From: Nocardia sp. CC227C
Lineage (GTDB): Bacteria; Actinomycetota; Actinomycetes; Mycobacteriales; Mycobacteriaceae
Assembly (NCBI RefSeq): GCF_030767025.1
Contig: NZ_JASITE010000018.1
Coordinates: forward strand, 62,001-126,000
Direction: 5' to 3'
Length of the DNA stretch: 64,000 nt
In this document: positions 17,164 to 24,858 of the stretch, piece after piece
How positions within the stretch are numbered: position 1 is the first letter of the stretch
Layout of the letters: every line of letters begins with the position of its first letter
Notes under the pieces: generated by a model
Seen by the model: the letters and a program-made list of their open reading frames with translations, nothing else
What the model was told of the DNA's origin: nothing
Database searches by the model: none
Position numbers and translations under genes: made by a program

Positions 17164-17636
17164 CCCTTTCGGGGGTCGCCGCGACAACTGCGATCGCAGC
17201 AGTTGAAGTTAGTTACGGTACCGAGTGACGTCAACCGGCTCGAATGCCTCGGTCATCCTGTGTGGGACGGTCGGCCTGTGCGCCTCGACCAGAACGATAT
17301 CGGTCAGGGCCGGACACACCGCACGGCGGCCCCGGTGACGCCCGAAATCAGGCACACGAGTAGATCCCAGCTAGACCGAGACATGAACGACCGCGTCCGC
17401 ATCGAACTCACCCGGATTGTATGAGCTCGAAATCCCCTACGAGGCGCGGCATTACGTAGAATCGGCTCCGTCGGCGGTAACCGCTTCCCCGCGGCTGTCG
17501 CGGCTCCTGTGCTGATTTCGGCGGTCCTCTCCACAGGGGAGGGGACTTCGACCGAGGTCGCCACGGGAGGTGCGAATACCAATGGGCGGCAAGCATCGTC
17601 GGCCCGCGGGAAGACGTGAAAGATGCCTTGAACGGC

Positions 17637-17666
17637 TGAAGGTCGCTGCTATCGCAGCGACCTTCA
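17637..17666. terminator. 13-bp perfect hairpin
   Basis: TGAAGGTCGCTGC (17637-17649), loop TATC, then its exact complement to 17666. A terminator shape, about 470 bp past the last plus-strand gene. Confidence 0.55.
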
Positions 17667-17716
17667 CCGGAAACCTGCTGGTCACAGGTCATCGTGTTCT
17701 TCTTCTTGCCCACGAG

Positions 17717-17740
17717 AGTGGATGGCTCTAGCCATCCACT
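17717..17740. terminator. 10-bp perfect hairpin
   Basis: AGTGGATGGC (17717-17726), loop TCTA, complement 17731-17740, preceded by a T-rich TTCTTCTTCTT-type stretch. Confidence 0.45.
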
Positions 17741-17796
17741 GGCCCCGAACTCCGCGCACCGGAGGGAGGGGCCTTCTCGCGTTCAACGGGCAGTTT

Positions 17797-17829
17797 CACT
17801 ACCCGGTAGTGATTCTACAGAATTCTGTA
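17797..17829. promoter_or_regulatory. Two adjacent dyads (operator-like)
   Basis: CACTACC-C-GGTAGTG (17797-17811) followed 4 nt later by the perfect palindrome TACAGAATTCTGTA (17816-17829). Dyads of this size suit a dimeric DNA-binding protein; the protein is unknown. Confidence 0.45.
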
Positions 17830-17909
17830 CTTTTGACAGCCTGACAGTCTGTACTGCCGAACCCTGTAATCCCTGCCCTACCAGCCATCTCACCTGCAAG
17901 ATGGCCCGC

Positions 17910-18194
17910 CTAGCGAGATCGCCGCCGGTCGCGATCCGAGTCGCGGGGCTTCTGCGGTCCGGTGACGGGGGGATGCTTCAGGACGTAGCGTTGCAGTTCC
18001 AGCACGTGGGCGGCCTCCCAGCTTGCCCGGTTCAGCCGGTCACGTCGCTCGGGCGTCACTTCGGCGCGGCTCAGCCGGTAGTCGAGGGTTTTGATCTCGT
18101 GTCGGATCATGCAAATCTCCGCGCGCGGAGTATGGGCGCCGACTCGCTTCGCCCGGGCTAGGAGGGCCGCGTACTGCTCTTCGAAGCTGCGCAT
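17910..18194 (-). CDS. Hypothetical small basic protein
   Basis: 94 residues from ATG 18194 (GGAG about 11 nt upstream): MRSFEEQYAALLARAKRVGA... A helical, charged protein with EICMIRHEIKTLDYRLSRAEVTPERRDRL and a basic tail ending DRDRRRSR. Third codon positions are GC-rich on this strand, which favours real coding. No domain recognised; the basic tail could bind nucleic acid. It is isolated in the hairpin-rich region of the element and transcribed toward the nucleotidyltransferase pair. Confidence 0.5.
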   Translation of the reverse strand: MRSFEEQYAALLARAKRVGAHTPRAEICMIRHEIKTLDYRLSRAEVTPERRDRLNRASWEAAHVLELQRYVLKHPPVTGPQKPRDSDRDRRRSR

Positions 18195-18386
18195 ATCGCT
18201 GATGTCTCCGTGCTCAGCCGGTAGGCGTCCGGCGGCGCCGCCGCACGCTGCTCGACCTGGTTCCTTCCACCAGAGTGACATAGCGGTCGGACATTGCGAC
18301 CGAAATGGGCGGATCTGCATCGGTCGGCTAGTACGTTCGAATCTGTCTGTCTACCAGGACATTTGACGGTTCTGCGTTGCTAGTTC

Positions 18387-18408
18387 TTCGCCGCGAATTC
18401 GCGGCGAA
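18387..18408. repeat. 22-bp perfect palindrome
   Basis: TTCGCCGCGAA followed directly by its reverse complement, with no loop; centred on GAATTC. Confidence 0.7.
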
Positions 18409-18547
18409 TCGGCGGCATTCCTCGCGACAGTCAGGCTGGATACGGCCAGTACCGTCCGGGATTCGTTGTGCGGTAGACCCGCCAACGGCCACTTGACAGC
18501 CCGTGTCCCTCTGGGCGGCCTGGCCCGCCGCCGAGGCGACGCTTTTC

Positions 18548-18566
18548 CGCGCCCCTCCGGGGCGCG
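18548..18566. repeat. 8-bp GC hairpin
   Basis: CGCGCCCC-TCC-GGGGCGCG, perfect. Immediately left of the long inverted repeat at 18600-18756. Confidence 0.5.
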
Positions 18567-18599
18567 ATGCACTTCGGTCGGACCGCGAGAGCCTGGCTT

Positions 18600-18756
18600 G
18601 TGCTGTGTCCCTCCGGTATGGCCTGGGGCGTCTCCGATCACAGCCGCGGTTCTGGCCCGCGCCCTCCGGACCGACCGCGAGATACCGATGCCAAGCGCGC
18701 GGGACAGGTTCCGGCTGTGATAGCCCCGGAAAGGCCATACCGGAGGGACACAGCAC
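18600..18756. repeat. 157-bp interrupted inverted repeat
   Basis: Outer arms 18600-18623 and 18733-18756 are a perfect 24-bp inverted repeat. Inner segments also pair in part (GGGGC and TCACAGCC with their complements, then a third block of about 15 nt with mismatches), so the whole segment can fold into one long, bulged hairpin. Confidence 0.75.
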
Positions 18757-18962
18757 CCCGCGCGCCGACCGCGCGGCCGTCAGGTCGCCGACCCTGGCAC
18801 GGGACCGGTCCGAGTCACGACACTGAGCACCATGCATAGCCACGTGCCTAGACCGCAGCAGAGGCAGACGACTTCACCACACCTCCGTACTCCTCCGTAC
18901 GCCAAGGCAACTCGCTCGCAAACGTTCCGATACCCGCCTTACGCAACCCGATTCGTTGTTCT

Positions 18963-19158
18963 TCTCTTCACCACCACACCAACCCTCACCTACTTGATTC
19001 TTTTGATTTCTGATTGCTCCCCACCCCCACCCAGTTCGACATCTCATCGTCCGTTCACGAAGTGGGCGATGAGATGTCGAACTGGGTGGGGGTGGGGAGT
19101 GAGCAGGAATCATGCCTTTCGCCCCAGCTCAGCGAGTGTTGGTGTGGTGGTGAAGAGA
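18963..19158. repeat. 196-bp inverted repeat with 33-bp perfect arms
   Basis: Inner arms 19017-19049 and 19067-19099 are perfectly complementary over 33 bp with a 17-nt loop. Outer arms 18963-18983 and 19138-19158 are perfectly complementary over 21 bp, with partial pairing between the blocks. No transposase and no evident target duplication at the outer ends. Confidence 0.85.
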
Positions 19159-19476
19159 CGCGAAAACCCCGCACCCTCTTGTATGCCTATTTCGCGCGAC
19201 TTTTGCGCGTTTTTCGCGCCCTCGGCAGCCATCGTGATCGACTGCCGAGAGCCGATGCCGTGACACGGGACGGCCCTTCCTCGGCGGGACAGTGTGTGCC
19301 CGGCCCTCGGGTCGTTCAAGGGCGCTCCTGCGTCGCGTCGCCTGACGGCGATGGCCTGGCGGCCACCCTTGAGCAACCCGCTGTCCGGGCACGACAAGCC
19401 TTCGGAGGAAGGGGCCGGGGAACAGTCGGGGGATCAACCCGGATGCCGCGGACACGAGCAGCCGGAAGCCGCGGAC
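19159..19476. other. Non-coding stretch, last part of the hairpin region
   Basis: No supported gene. One further dyad, CTCGGCAG ... CTGCCGAG (around 19220-19250). Possible reading frames are Arg/Pro-rich without RBS. Confidence 0.5.
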
Positions 19477-19518
19477 ACGACAGAGCCTCCGCCGAGTGCG
19501 GGGCGGAGGCTCTGTCGT
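19477..19518. terminator. 17-bp perfect hairpin terminator
   Basis: Arms 19477-19493 and 19502-19518 with an 8-nt loop. It lies just past the stop codon (19525-19527) of a minus-strand gene remnant, as its terminator would. Confidence 0.65.
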
Positions 19519-19524
19519 TCGTGG

Positions 19525-19689
19525 TTATGCGGCGGGGGGTTGGTTGTCTGTGGGGTGTTCGGCGAGCAGGTTCGCGATGATGTGATCGGCAACTGCGCGG
19601 CTGGCCGGTTCGGTATCGACTCCCCATTTCCGGCGTAAGGATTGGTGATCGCACGAGCGAAACCACCAGCGCCGAAAGTGAATTCGTTG
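19525..19689 (-). pseudogene. 3' remnant of an unknown gene
   Basis: A 54-codon minus-strand frame ending in TAA just before a strong hairpin. Its last ~40 residues (RRKWGVDTEPASRAVADHI..., then ANLLAEHPTDNQPPAA) look like a natural acidic protein C-terminus, but there is no plausible start codon and the frame is closed upstream by TGA at 19690-19692. It ends where the promoter of the plus-strand secreted-protein gene begins, so insertion of that gene may have removed the 5' part. Identity unknown. Confidence 0.35.
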
Positions 19690-19716
19690 TCAAGCATCGT
19701 GATCCCCCGCGCGGCC

Positions 19717-19722
19717 TATGAT
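19717..19722 (+). promoter_or_regulatory. -10 element for a leaderless gene
   Basis: TATGAT seven nucleotides before the GTG at 19729, the spacing expected when transcription starts on the initiation codon. Confidence 0.55.
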
Positions 19723-19728
19723 GGCCTC

Positions 19729-20331
19729 GTGAAAATGAGAAAGATCGTCGCCACAGCTGCGCTCACCATCGGCGCCATGGCTATCACGGGGGGCACATCG
19801 TATGCGGCGCCGGAATCGAACGCACAGGATGTGCAGGCTGTTTCGCAGCTGTCCGGAGACCAGGGCGGCATCCACTACGACGTGGTTCGCTCCGATACGG
19901 ACCAGACCGTCACCACCACCCTGACCGGGGGCACGTTCCAGCTCACCGACGCCGCGGTGAACATCCTCGACGGAAACGGCATCGTCACTTCCACGATGCC
20001 GCTCTCGGTGACCATCGACGGCACCGATCAGGTGCTCTCGTTGAACCCCAGCATCGCTGACGACGGCGCCGCACTGGTCGCACACCCGACCGCCACCGCC
20101 GTCGCGGAGGGCACCGCCCAAACCGGCAGCGCCAACGCGGCGGCCGGCGCGCTCATCGGGGGCATCCTCGGTCTCGTGGTCACCGTCATCAGCCTCGGTT
20201 TCGGGTTCATGGCGATACCCGCCGGGATCCTGGGCGGTGCGGTGATCGGCGGCCTCAGCGGCTCCGGCGCGCCGAACAGCACCCGGCCGTGCTACGTCCC
20301 CCCGAACACCAACCTGGCGTACTGCTACTGA
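19729..20331 (+). CDS. Secreted protein with glycine-rich hydrophobic C-terminal region (DUF8020-like)
   Basis: 200 residues from the leaderless GTG at 19729 (ATG 19735 is an alternative). Signal peptide KMRKIVATAALTIGAMAITG ending at SYAA. The mature part has a beta-rich module with TTTLTGGTFQLTDAAVNILD and STMPLSVTIDG, followed by a Gly/Ala-rich hydrophobic segment (GALIGGILGLVVTVISLGFG) and a short Cys-containing tail. This pattern matches a family I associate with Nocardia (DUF8020-type); function unknown. It is cargo of the element, transcribed alone and closed by a strong terminator. Confidence 0.75.
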   Translation: MKMRKIVATAALTIGAMAITGGTSYAAPESNAQDVQAVSQLSGDQGGIHYDVVRSDTDQTVTTTLTGGTFQLTDAAVNILDGNGIVTSTMPLSVTIDGTDQVLSLNPSIADDGAALVAHPTATAVAEGTAQTGSANAAAGALIGGILGLVVTVISLGFGFMAIPAGILGGAVIGGLSGSGAPNSTRPCYVPPNTNLAYCY

Positions 20332-20368
20332 CCGCTGAGAGCCGTAAACCGCACCTCACCATCGCTTT

Positions 20369-20402
20369 CGAGCCGGTGCCAGCTTCCGCTGGCACCGGCT
20401 CG
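20369..20402 (+). terminator. Rho-independent terminator of the secreted-protein gene
   Basis: 15-bp perfect stem (20369-20383 with 20388-20402), loop TTCC, followed by a TTTT tract (20409-20412). Confidence 0.85.
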
Positions 20403-20490
20403 AGACGCTTTTCATACCCTGATCTGTGACGATCTGAGAGACCGCCGGTCGTATCCCGTTGCCGTGAGCCGAAATTCACGTCCCGGAAGC

Positions 20491-20937
20491 CTAAGAGGGC
20501 GGTGCGATGTAGGCACCGAGGTTGTAGACGCGGCCGTAGCCGCTCTCGGCCGGGCCGACGTAGAGCAGGCCCTCGATCCGGCCGCCGATGGCCAGGCCGC
20601 CCGCGCGTGCCCGACGCACACCCGCGCTGATGGCGCGGGCGATGTCACGGTCCAGGGTGATCGTGCGCAGCCCGTCGTCCTGGTCGTCGTCGCGGGAGTC
20701 GGTCTCGACGATGAGCTGCGAGTCGATCACCGGGTCACCAGCCGCGGCGGGTGTCGGTTTGCGGTTGACCCAGTACAGGGGCTGTCCCTGGCTGTTGTGG
20801 CGGTGGCGGCGCACGACCGAGACGATCTCGCCGCTCACGCCGTGGCCGGGCTGCACGTCCTTGCCGAACGGGTTGCGGGCACCGGTGCCCATCAGCTCGG
20901 CGTTGATCAGGTCCAGGTCGGTCAGAGCGTTGGTCAT
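20491..20937 (-). CDS. Uncharacterised transfer-operon protein
   Basis: 148 residues from ATG 20937 (GGAGG 9 nt upstream). It begins MTNALTDLDLINAELMG, with a beta-rich core (GVSGEIVSVVRRHRHN...YWVN), an acidic loop (DSRDDDQDDG) and a C-terminal segment RARAGGLAIGGRIEGLLYVG. No signal peptide or membrane segment. Proteins of similar layout occur near the end of transfer operons on actinobacterial plasmids, but I know of no function. It is the last gene of the leftward operon, 145 bp beyond the DUF2637 gene, with its own good RBS. Confidence 0.65.
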   Translation of the reverse strand: MTNALTDLDLINAELMGTGARNPFGKDVQPGHGVSGEIVSVVRRHRHNSQGQPLYWVNRKPTPAAAGDPVIDSQLIVETDSRDDDQDDGLRTITLDRDIARAISAGVRRARAGGLAIGGRIEGLLYVGPAESGYGRVYNLGAYIAPPS

Positions 20938-21081
20938 GATGGTGTCCTCCAAGAGGTTTCGGAGATGGAAAGGGAATCGAGCGGGGCAGGCTGCCTGCCT
21001 GTCCCGGCAGAGCGGCGACGCTGTGCGCCCCGGGCGCGGGAGGGACCGCCGCGAACCCTCCCGCACCCTCGGGGTGATCGG

Positions 21082-21903
21082 TCAGCGAACCAGGCTCAGC
21101 ACCTCCCCACCGTCTTGTGGGTCGTCGTCGGCGGCGGCGATGATCTGCCCGACGCGGGAGCTGGACAGCCCGACCGCGGCGGCGATGGCGCGCATCGATT
21201 CCCCGGCCGCGTACCGTCGCCGGATCTCCGCGTCCCGCTCGGCGACCGGATCGGTGTCCACCGTCTCGGCCGTGACCGGCTGGCCGCTGTCCAGCGCTGG
21301 ACGCTCGCTGTCCAGGCCCGTCCAGTCGCTGTCCAGCCCTGTCCAGTCGGTGTCCAGTCCGGTCGGGTCGCTGTCCAGTCGGGTGGCCTCGGCGTGCACC
21401 GGGCTCGGGTCCGTTTCCGGCTCCGGCTGCGGGGCGCGGGGGACCTCGATCAGTGCGGTCAGGCCGTGGGTGGCGGCCAACCCGAACAACGGGGCGGCAC
21501 CGGCGACGAACGCCGCGATCGTCGCAGGCAGCACGCGCTGACCGGATTCCGCAGCGTGGAGGCCATTTCCGACCACGCTGATCAGCTCGGCGGCGAACAA
21601 CTCACCCCAAAAGAACCACAGGGTTGTTTTCGGGATCGTGACGCCCTGGCGGGCGCGGCGCTGCAACGACACCAGCGCCACAGCGGACTGGACAATGGCG
21701 CCGTCGACGAAAATCGGTCCGGCCCACGCCAACCGCGGACTGATCCCTGCCATGACCGCCAGCTCGGTCAAGGCCGCGAACGACCACGCGAACGCTCCGG
21801 CACCGATGACGATCGTCATTGCCAGCGCGGTCAGCTCCGCGAGATCGAACCGGCCACTGGACAGCCGCTGGACAGACTGGACACCCGTGGTGGACGCGGT
21901 CAT
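21082..21903 (-). CDS. DUF2637 membrane protein with C-terminal helix-turn-helix
   Basis: 273 residues from ATG 21903, overlapping the upstream stop (ATGA). Four hydrophobic segments (residues ~20-135), including FAWSFAALTELAVMAGI and FVDGAIVQSAVALVSL, match the DUF2637 layout of plasmid spread/transfer proteins in actinomycetes. A proline/acid-rich linker then carries the heptad LDSDWTG repeated about 3 times; the C-terminal ~45 residues resemble a Hin/Sigma-70-like helix-turn-helix (IRRRYAAGESMRAIAAAVGLSSSRVGQII). The linker DNA is the phased CTGTCCAG array at 21288-21378. Likely a membrane part of the intercellular DNA-spread machinery. Confidence 0.75.
   Translation of the reverse strand: MTASTTGVQSVQRLSSGRFDLAELTALAMTIVIGAGAFAWSFAALTELAVMAGISPRLAWAGPIFVDGAIVQSAVALVSLQRRARQGVTIPKTTLWFFWGELFAAELISVVGNGLHAAESGQRVLPATIAAFVAGAAPLFGLAATHGLTALIEVPRAPQPEPETDPSPVHAEATRLDSDPTGLDTDWTGLDSDWTGLDSERPALDSGQPVTAETVDTDPVAERDAEIRRRYAAGESMRAIAAAVGLSSSRVGQIIAAADDDPQDGGEVLSLVR
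21288..21378. repeat. Helically phased CTGTCCAG-type octamer array (candidate clt/TRS)
   Basis: TGTCCAG starts at 21288, 21309, 21330, 21340, 21351 and 21372, with a degenerate CGTCCAG at 21319. The spacings are 21, 10, 11, 10, 11 and 21 bp, i.e. multiples of 10.5 bp. Most copies extend to CTGTCCAG. All face one way. They lie inside the DUF2637 coding sequence. Confidence 0.75.
21857..21884. repeat. Second cluster of the octamer, inverted
   Basis: CTGGACA(G) at 21857, 21868 and 21877, plus one copy at 21688: the reverse complement of the array at 21288-21378. Located at the 5' end of the same gene. Confidence 0.6.
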
Positions 21904-22331
21904 CGGTCGTACCCTCCTCGGTCGGCGGACGCGGTCCACGGGCTCCACGCCGGAGGGCGGATCAGCCGCTCCTGCTCGGCGTGCAGGGCGTGCCCGGCCA
22001 ACTGATCCAGCGCGTCGTCCAGGTCGCTGGCCAACTCCCGGTTACGGTCTGCCAGGTCCGCAGCCCGATGCTCGGCCGCGTCCAGCGCGGCGGTCACCTG
22101 CGCCAGCTGTTCCTCCAGCTCCGCGGCCCGCTGATTCGCTGCGGTCAACCGCGCCTGAAGATCACCACCACCGCCCGGCGTCTCGGGCGCCATCCGGGCC
22201 GCCGCCACGGGCGTAGCCGTGGCCGTGGACGTGGTGCAGACCGGGGTCCGTGGTGCGGTCCGGGTGAGCGTCTGGCCGGGCTCGGCGACCGCCTGGGCGG
22301 GCATGGTCGCCGCGATGGGCGGGGCGCTCAC
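21900..22331 (-). CDS. Coiled-coil protein of the transfer operon
   Basis: 143 residues. ATG 22331 overlaps the previous stop; its own stop overlaps the DUF2637 start. An Ala/Thr/Pro-rich N-terminus precedes a clear heptad-rich coiled coil (LQARLTAANQRAAELEEQLA, then QVTAALDAAEHRAADLADRN) over residues ~57-120. The C-terminus ends SADRGGYDR, resembling only the last residues of the tail shared by four other element proteins. No membrane segment. Probably a structural or adaptor component; function unknown. Confidence 0.65.
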   Translation of the reverse strand: MSAPPIAATMPAQAVAEPGQTLTRTAPRTPVCTTSTATATPVAAARMAPETPGGGGDLQARLTAANQRAAELEEQLAQVTAALDAAEHRAADLADRNRELASDLDDALDQLAGHALHAEQERLIRPPAWSPWTASADRGGYDR

Positions 22332-23155
22332 CGGTCGATCCCGTCTCGCTCGCTGGCCTCCGTGTGCGCGGAGAGCGCGTTACCGGGCCGGTAGTCGGCC
22401 AGCGCCGACGGCGTACCCGCCGCCGATGCTTCACGCTCCCGCACCCGGGTCACATAGTGAGAGGTCAGCAGCCTTGCCTCGTCGCGTTCGATGCCGTGCT
22501 CGGCGATGTAGCGGGCCTGCTCCTCGCTGCGCTGCTCGATTCGAGACAGCAGACCGCAGTCCTGGAGCAGGGCCAGTCGGCGCTCCGACTCCGCGCGGTC
22601 GTCGGTCCACCGCAGCGTCGCGTCCGACAGGTAGTCCCATTCCATGGCCCAGCGCTCCTCGGCAAGCCACGGGTCCGCGTACTCGGCATACTCGACGCTG
22701 TTGGCGGGGTCGTACTCCTCGGGGTTGTCCGGGTAGGCACCCCACGCGTGCATGAAGTCGGAGCGCATCTGCTGCTCGATCTTCGATTCGATCCTGTGGG
22801 TGGGGTCGGTAATGTCGTTCATTGGTTCGGTGTCCTCTCGATGCGATGTTGTGGTGATGTCGGGCCATCGGCCGGGGCCGGTCAGGTCGCGGGCCTGCGA
22901 CTGACCGCGCCGCGTCGCCGGGTCCATGCCGGGCGGGGCCTCGCCCGGCATGGTCGACGCCGTCTCGCTGTCGACACCTCGGGTGAACCAGTAGCCGTGA
23001 TCGTCGATCTCCTCGATCACGCGGATTGACGCAGCGGCGTCGTGGTGGTCGACAGGGTGTGCCTCGTGCGCCCACCATCCGCCGGTTGGGCACTCGATCC
23101 AGTTGATAGCGCCGTCACAGGTCGTGCAGGTGGCGGTGATCTGTTCGCCGCTCAC
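22328..23155 (-). CDS. Acidic hypothetical protein with shared C-terminal tail
   Basis: 275 residues, GTG 23155 overlapping the upstream stop. The N-terminus has a possible zinc knuckle (TCTTCDGAINW...C) and a His-rich patch (HEAHPVDHHDAA); an internal ATG (MNDITDPTHRIES) could start a shorter form. The middle is acidic and aromatic (YPDNPEEYDPANSVEYAEYA), followed by helices. It ends SALADYRPGNALSAHTEASE then RDGIDR, the tail also found on the proteins at 23152-24816, 28312-28788 and 28785-29260. The enzymatic role, if any, is not recognised. Confidence 0.65.
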   Translation of the reverse strand: MSGEQITATCTTCDGAINWIECPTGGWWAHEAHPVDHHDAAASIRVIEEIDDHGYWFTRGVDSETASTMPGEAPPGMDPATRRGQSQARDLTGPGRWPDITTTSHREDTEPMNDITDPTHRIESKIEQQMRSDFMHAWGAYPDNPEEYDPANSVEYAEYADPWLAEERWAMEWDYLSDATLRWTDDRAESERRLALLQDCGLLSRIEQRSEEQARYIAEHGIERDEARLLTSHYVTRVREREASAAGTPSALADYRPGNALSAHTEASERDGIDR

Positions 23156-24816
23156 CGCTCCATCCCGTCCCGGTCGTGCCCGTTGGTGCGGGTGACAGCG
23201 TCGGCCAGCGCGCTGCCGGGCTGGTAGTCGGCCAGTGCCGAACGCCCGGACTCACGCGCTGCGGTCTTGGCCTGCTCGGCTTGGCGTTCGGGGCTGCCGT
23301 ACCGCTCATGTGCCGGGGTGCGCGCGACGAGCTTGCGCACCGCCTCATCCCGCTCGCCGCGCAGTTGATCCCGCTCCGCGGTGAGCTGTTCAGCGATCTG
23401 AGTGAGCTGCTGAGTCTGCGCGAGCAGAGCGTCCCGCTGCTCGGCCAACTCGTTGGTCTGCCCCGCGATCCCCTGCGCCTGCTCCGACTCCGACCGGGTC
23501 ACCGTGGACACCGACTGCGGCGTCTCCCGCTGCGCGGTGCCGATCCGCACGGCCTCATCGCGTCGTCGCTCCTGTTGCACGCCTTCGGTTTCCCGCTCGG
23601 GTGCGGTGCGGTGCTGTTCGGTGCTGTCCCACCACTCGGTCACTTCGTCGGTGACGAATTGCTGGGCACCTTCGGCCCGGAACACCGGTTCGGCGTTGCC
23701 TTGGCCGTCGGTGTCGTAGGCGGTGACCAGCACGGTGGAATCGGGCGCCGGCCGAATCGTGGTGACCTGATCGTGGGTCCACACCGCCGACTCGATCTCG
23801 CTGCCGTGACGGGCGTGGGCGTAGACCACCCGATCCGCGCCCTCGGGCAGATAGGACACCGTGCTGGCGAATCGACCGGTTTCGCGCCCACTCATGCGGG
23901 CCTGCGGCGGGTCGCGGTGCACCTGCCCGGCCAGGGTCCGCTCCCGCAGCATCGCCTCCCGCGCGGCCAGCTGCTCGCCCACGACCTCGGGGCGGCCCCG
24001 CTCGGTGTATCTCGTCGCGCCGTGGTGCCGGTCGTAGGTCTGGACCTGCACCGTGGCGCCCTCGATCCACAGGCTGTGATCGATGCTGCGGCACATCCAT
24101 TCGGTGGCGCCCTGCTCGGTCGGGAACGACCGGGCCTCGGTCATCGTGCCGCCGCGGCTGTCGGTCCAGGTCATCTGCCCGCGGTAGCGGCGCTGATCGG
24201 GCTGCGCCTTCTCGATCCGAGCCAACTCGGCCTGTTCGCGGTTCGCGCGCCGCGCGGCATCCAACCCGGATTCCCACGACACCCGTTCGGCAGCGGCACG
24301 CTGCTGCATGCCCACCGTTTCACGGGCCACCAGCGCCCGATACCGCAGCGCTTCCACGCCTTTGACCTTGTGGGCGTGGCTGAACAGGTTCCCGGTCTCG
24401 TACTCGGGAAACACGGTGGCCGCGTCCAAACCGTCCAGGGCAATGCCCTGCTCGGTGCGGGTCAGATGGTTGTTGGTGATGAACTGGGCGGCCAGGTCGG
24501 CGCGGTGCTGGGCCAGAGCCTGGGCGTCACGGGCTCGGCGGTCGTAATCGACTCGCGGGTCGTGGGTGCGGGCGGCGACGGCGAGACTGTGGGCGCGGTA
24601 GCGGTCCACGGCCTGGCTGGTCCAGGTCAGCTGGTCGGCGCGGGCCTGGACCTGTTCGCGCTGCTCGGTCCGCAGCACTCGCGAGATCCCCTTGCGGGCT
24701 CGGCGGCGTTCCAGCCATCCGCTGGCCTGGGAGTACCGGCGCATCGCCGACAGCATCGCGGCACTGAATTTGCGTGCCTCACCAGCGATTTCGTCGACAG
24801 CATTGGGGTCAGACAT
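23152..24816 (-). CDS. Large uncharacterised transfer-operon protein with coiled coil and shared tail
   Basis: 554 residues, ATG 24816 with GGAAG upstream. Residues 1-220 are helical and basic (SGWLERRRARKGISRVLRTE); residues ~220-400 hold a mixed domain with two WTDS/WTHDQ-type segments that might be a repeated fold (GQMTWTDSRGGTMTEA ... ESAVWTHDQVTTIRPA); residues ~440-520 form a strong coiled coil (QRDALLAQTQQLTQIAEQL). The C-terminus SALADYQPGSALADAVTR...RDGMER is the shared tail. I see no relaxase HUH histidines, Walker motif or Rep motif. It is a candidate structural or accessory transfer factor. Confidence 0.65.
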   Translation of the reverse strand: MSDPNAVDEIAGEARKFSAAMLSAMRRYSQASGWLERRRARKGISRVLRTEQREQVQARADQLTWTSQAVDRYRAHSLAVAARTHDPRVDYDRRARDAQALAQHRADLAAQFITNNHLTRTEQGIALDGLDAATVFPEYETGNLFSHAHKVKGVEALRYRALVARETVGMQQRAAAERVSWESGLDAARRANREQAELARIEKAQPDQRRYRGQMTWTDSRGGTMTEARSFPTEQGATEWMCRSIDHSLWIEGATVQVQTYDRHHGATRYTERGRPEVVGEQLAAREAMLRERTLAGQVHRDPPQARMSGRETGRFASTVSYLPEGADRVVYAHARHGSEIESAVWTHDQVTTIRPAPDSTVLVTAYDTDGQGNAEPVFRAEGAQQFVTDEVTEWWDSTEQHRTAPERETEGVQQERRRDEAVRIGTAQRETPQSVSTVTRSESEQAQGIAGQTNELAEQRDALLAQTQQLTQIAEQLTAERDQLRGERDEAVRKLVARTPAHERYGSPERQAEQAKTAARESGRSALADYQPGSALADAVTRTNGHDRDGMER

Positions 24817-24858
24817 GGGTCGGACTTCCTTTCAATGGGTGTTACTGAAGGACCGGAT

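Larger units (their letters stand above)
17164..17909. other. Non-coding region with hairpins, first part
   Basis: No convincing gene. Contains three perfect hairpins and a 14-bp palindrome listed separately, plus a direct repeat of TCTGTACT 26 bp apart (~17824 and 17848). Short open frames here lack RBS and coding character. Confidence 0.6.

Noticed and set aside
17203..17424. 73-codon plus-strand frame after the nucleotidyltransferase pair
   Set aside because: No RBS, no domain and poor third-position bias; kept as non-coding.
18963..19158. Insertion sequence
   Set aside because: No transposase between or beside the arms, and no target duplication visible at the outer ends; listed as an inverted repeat only.
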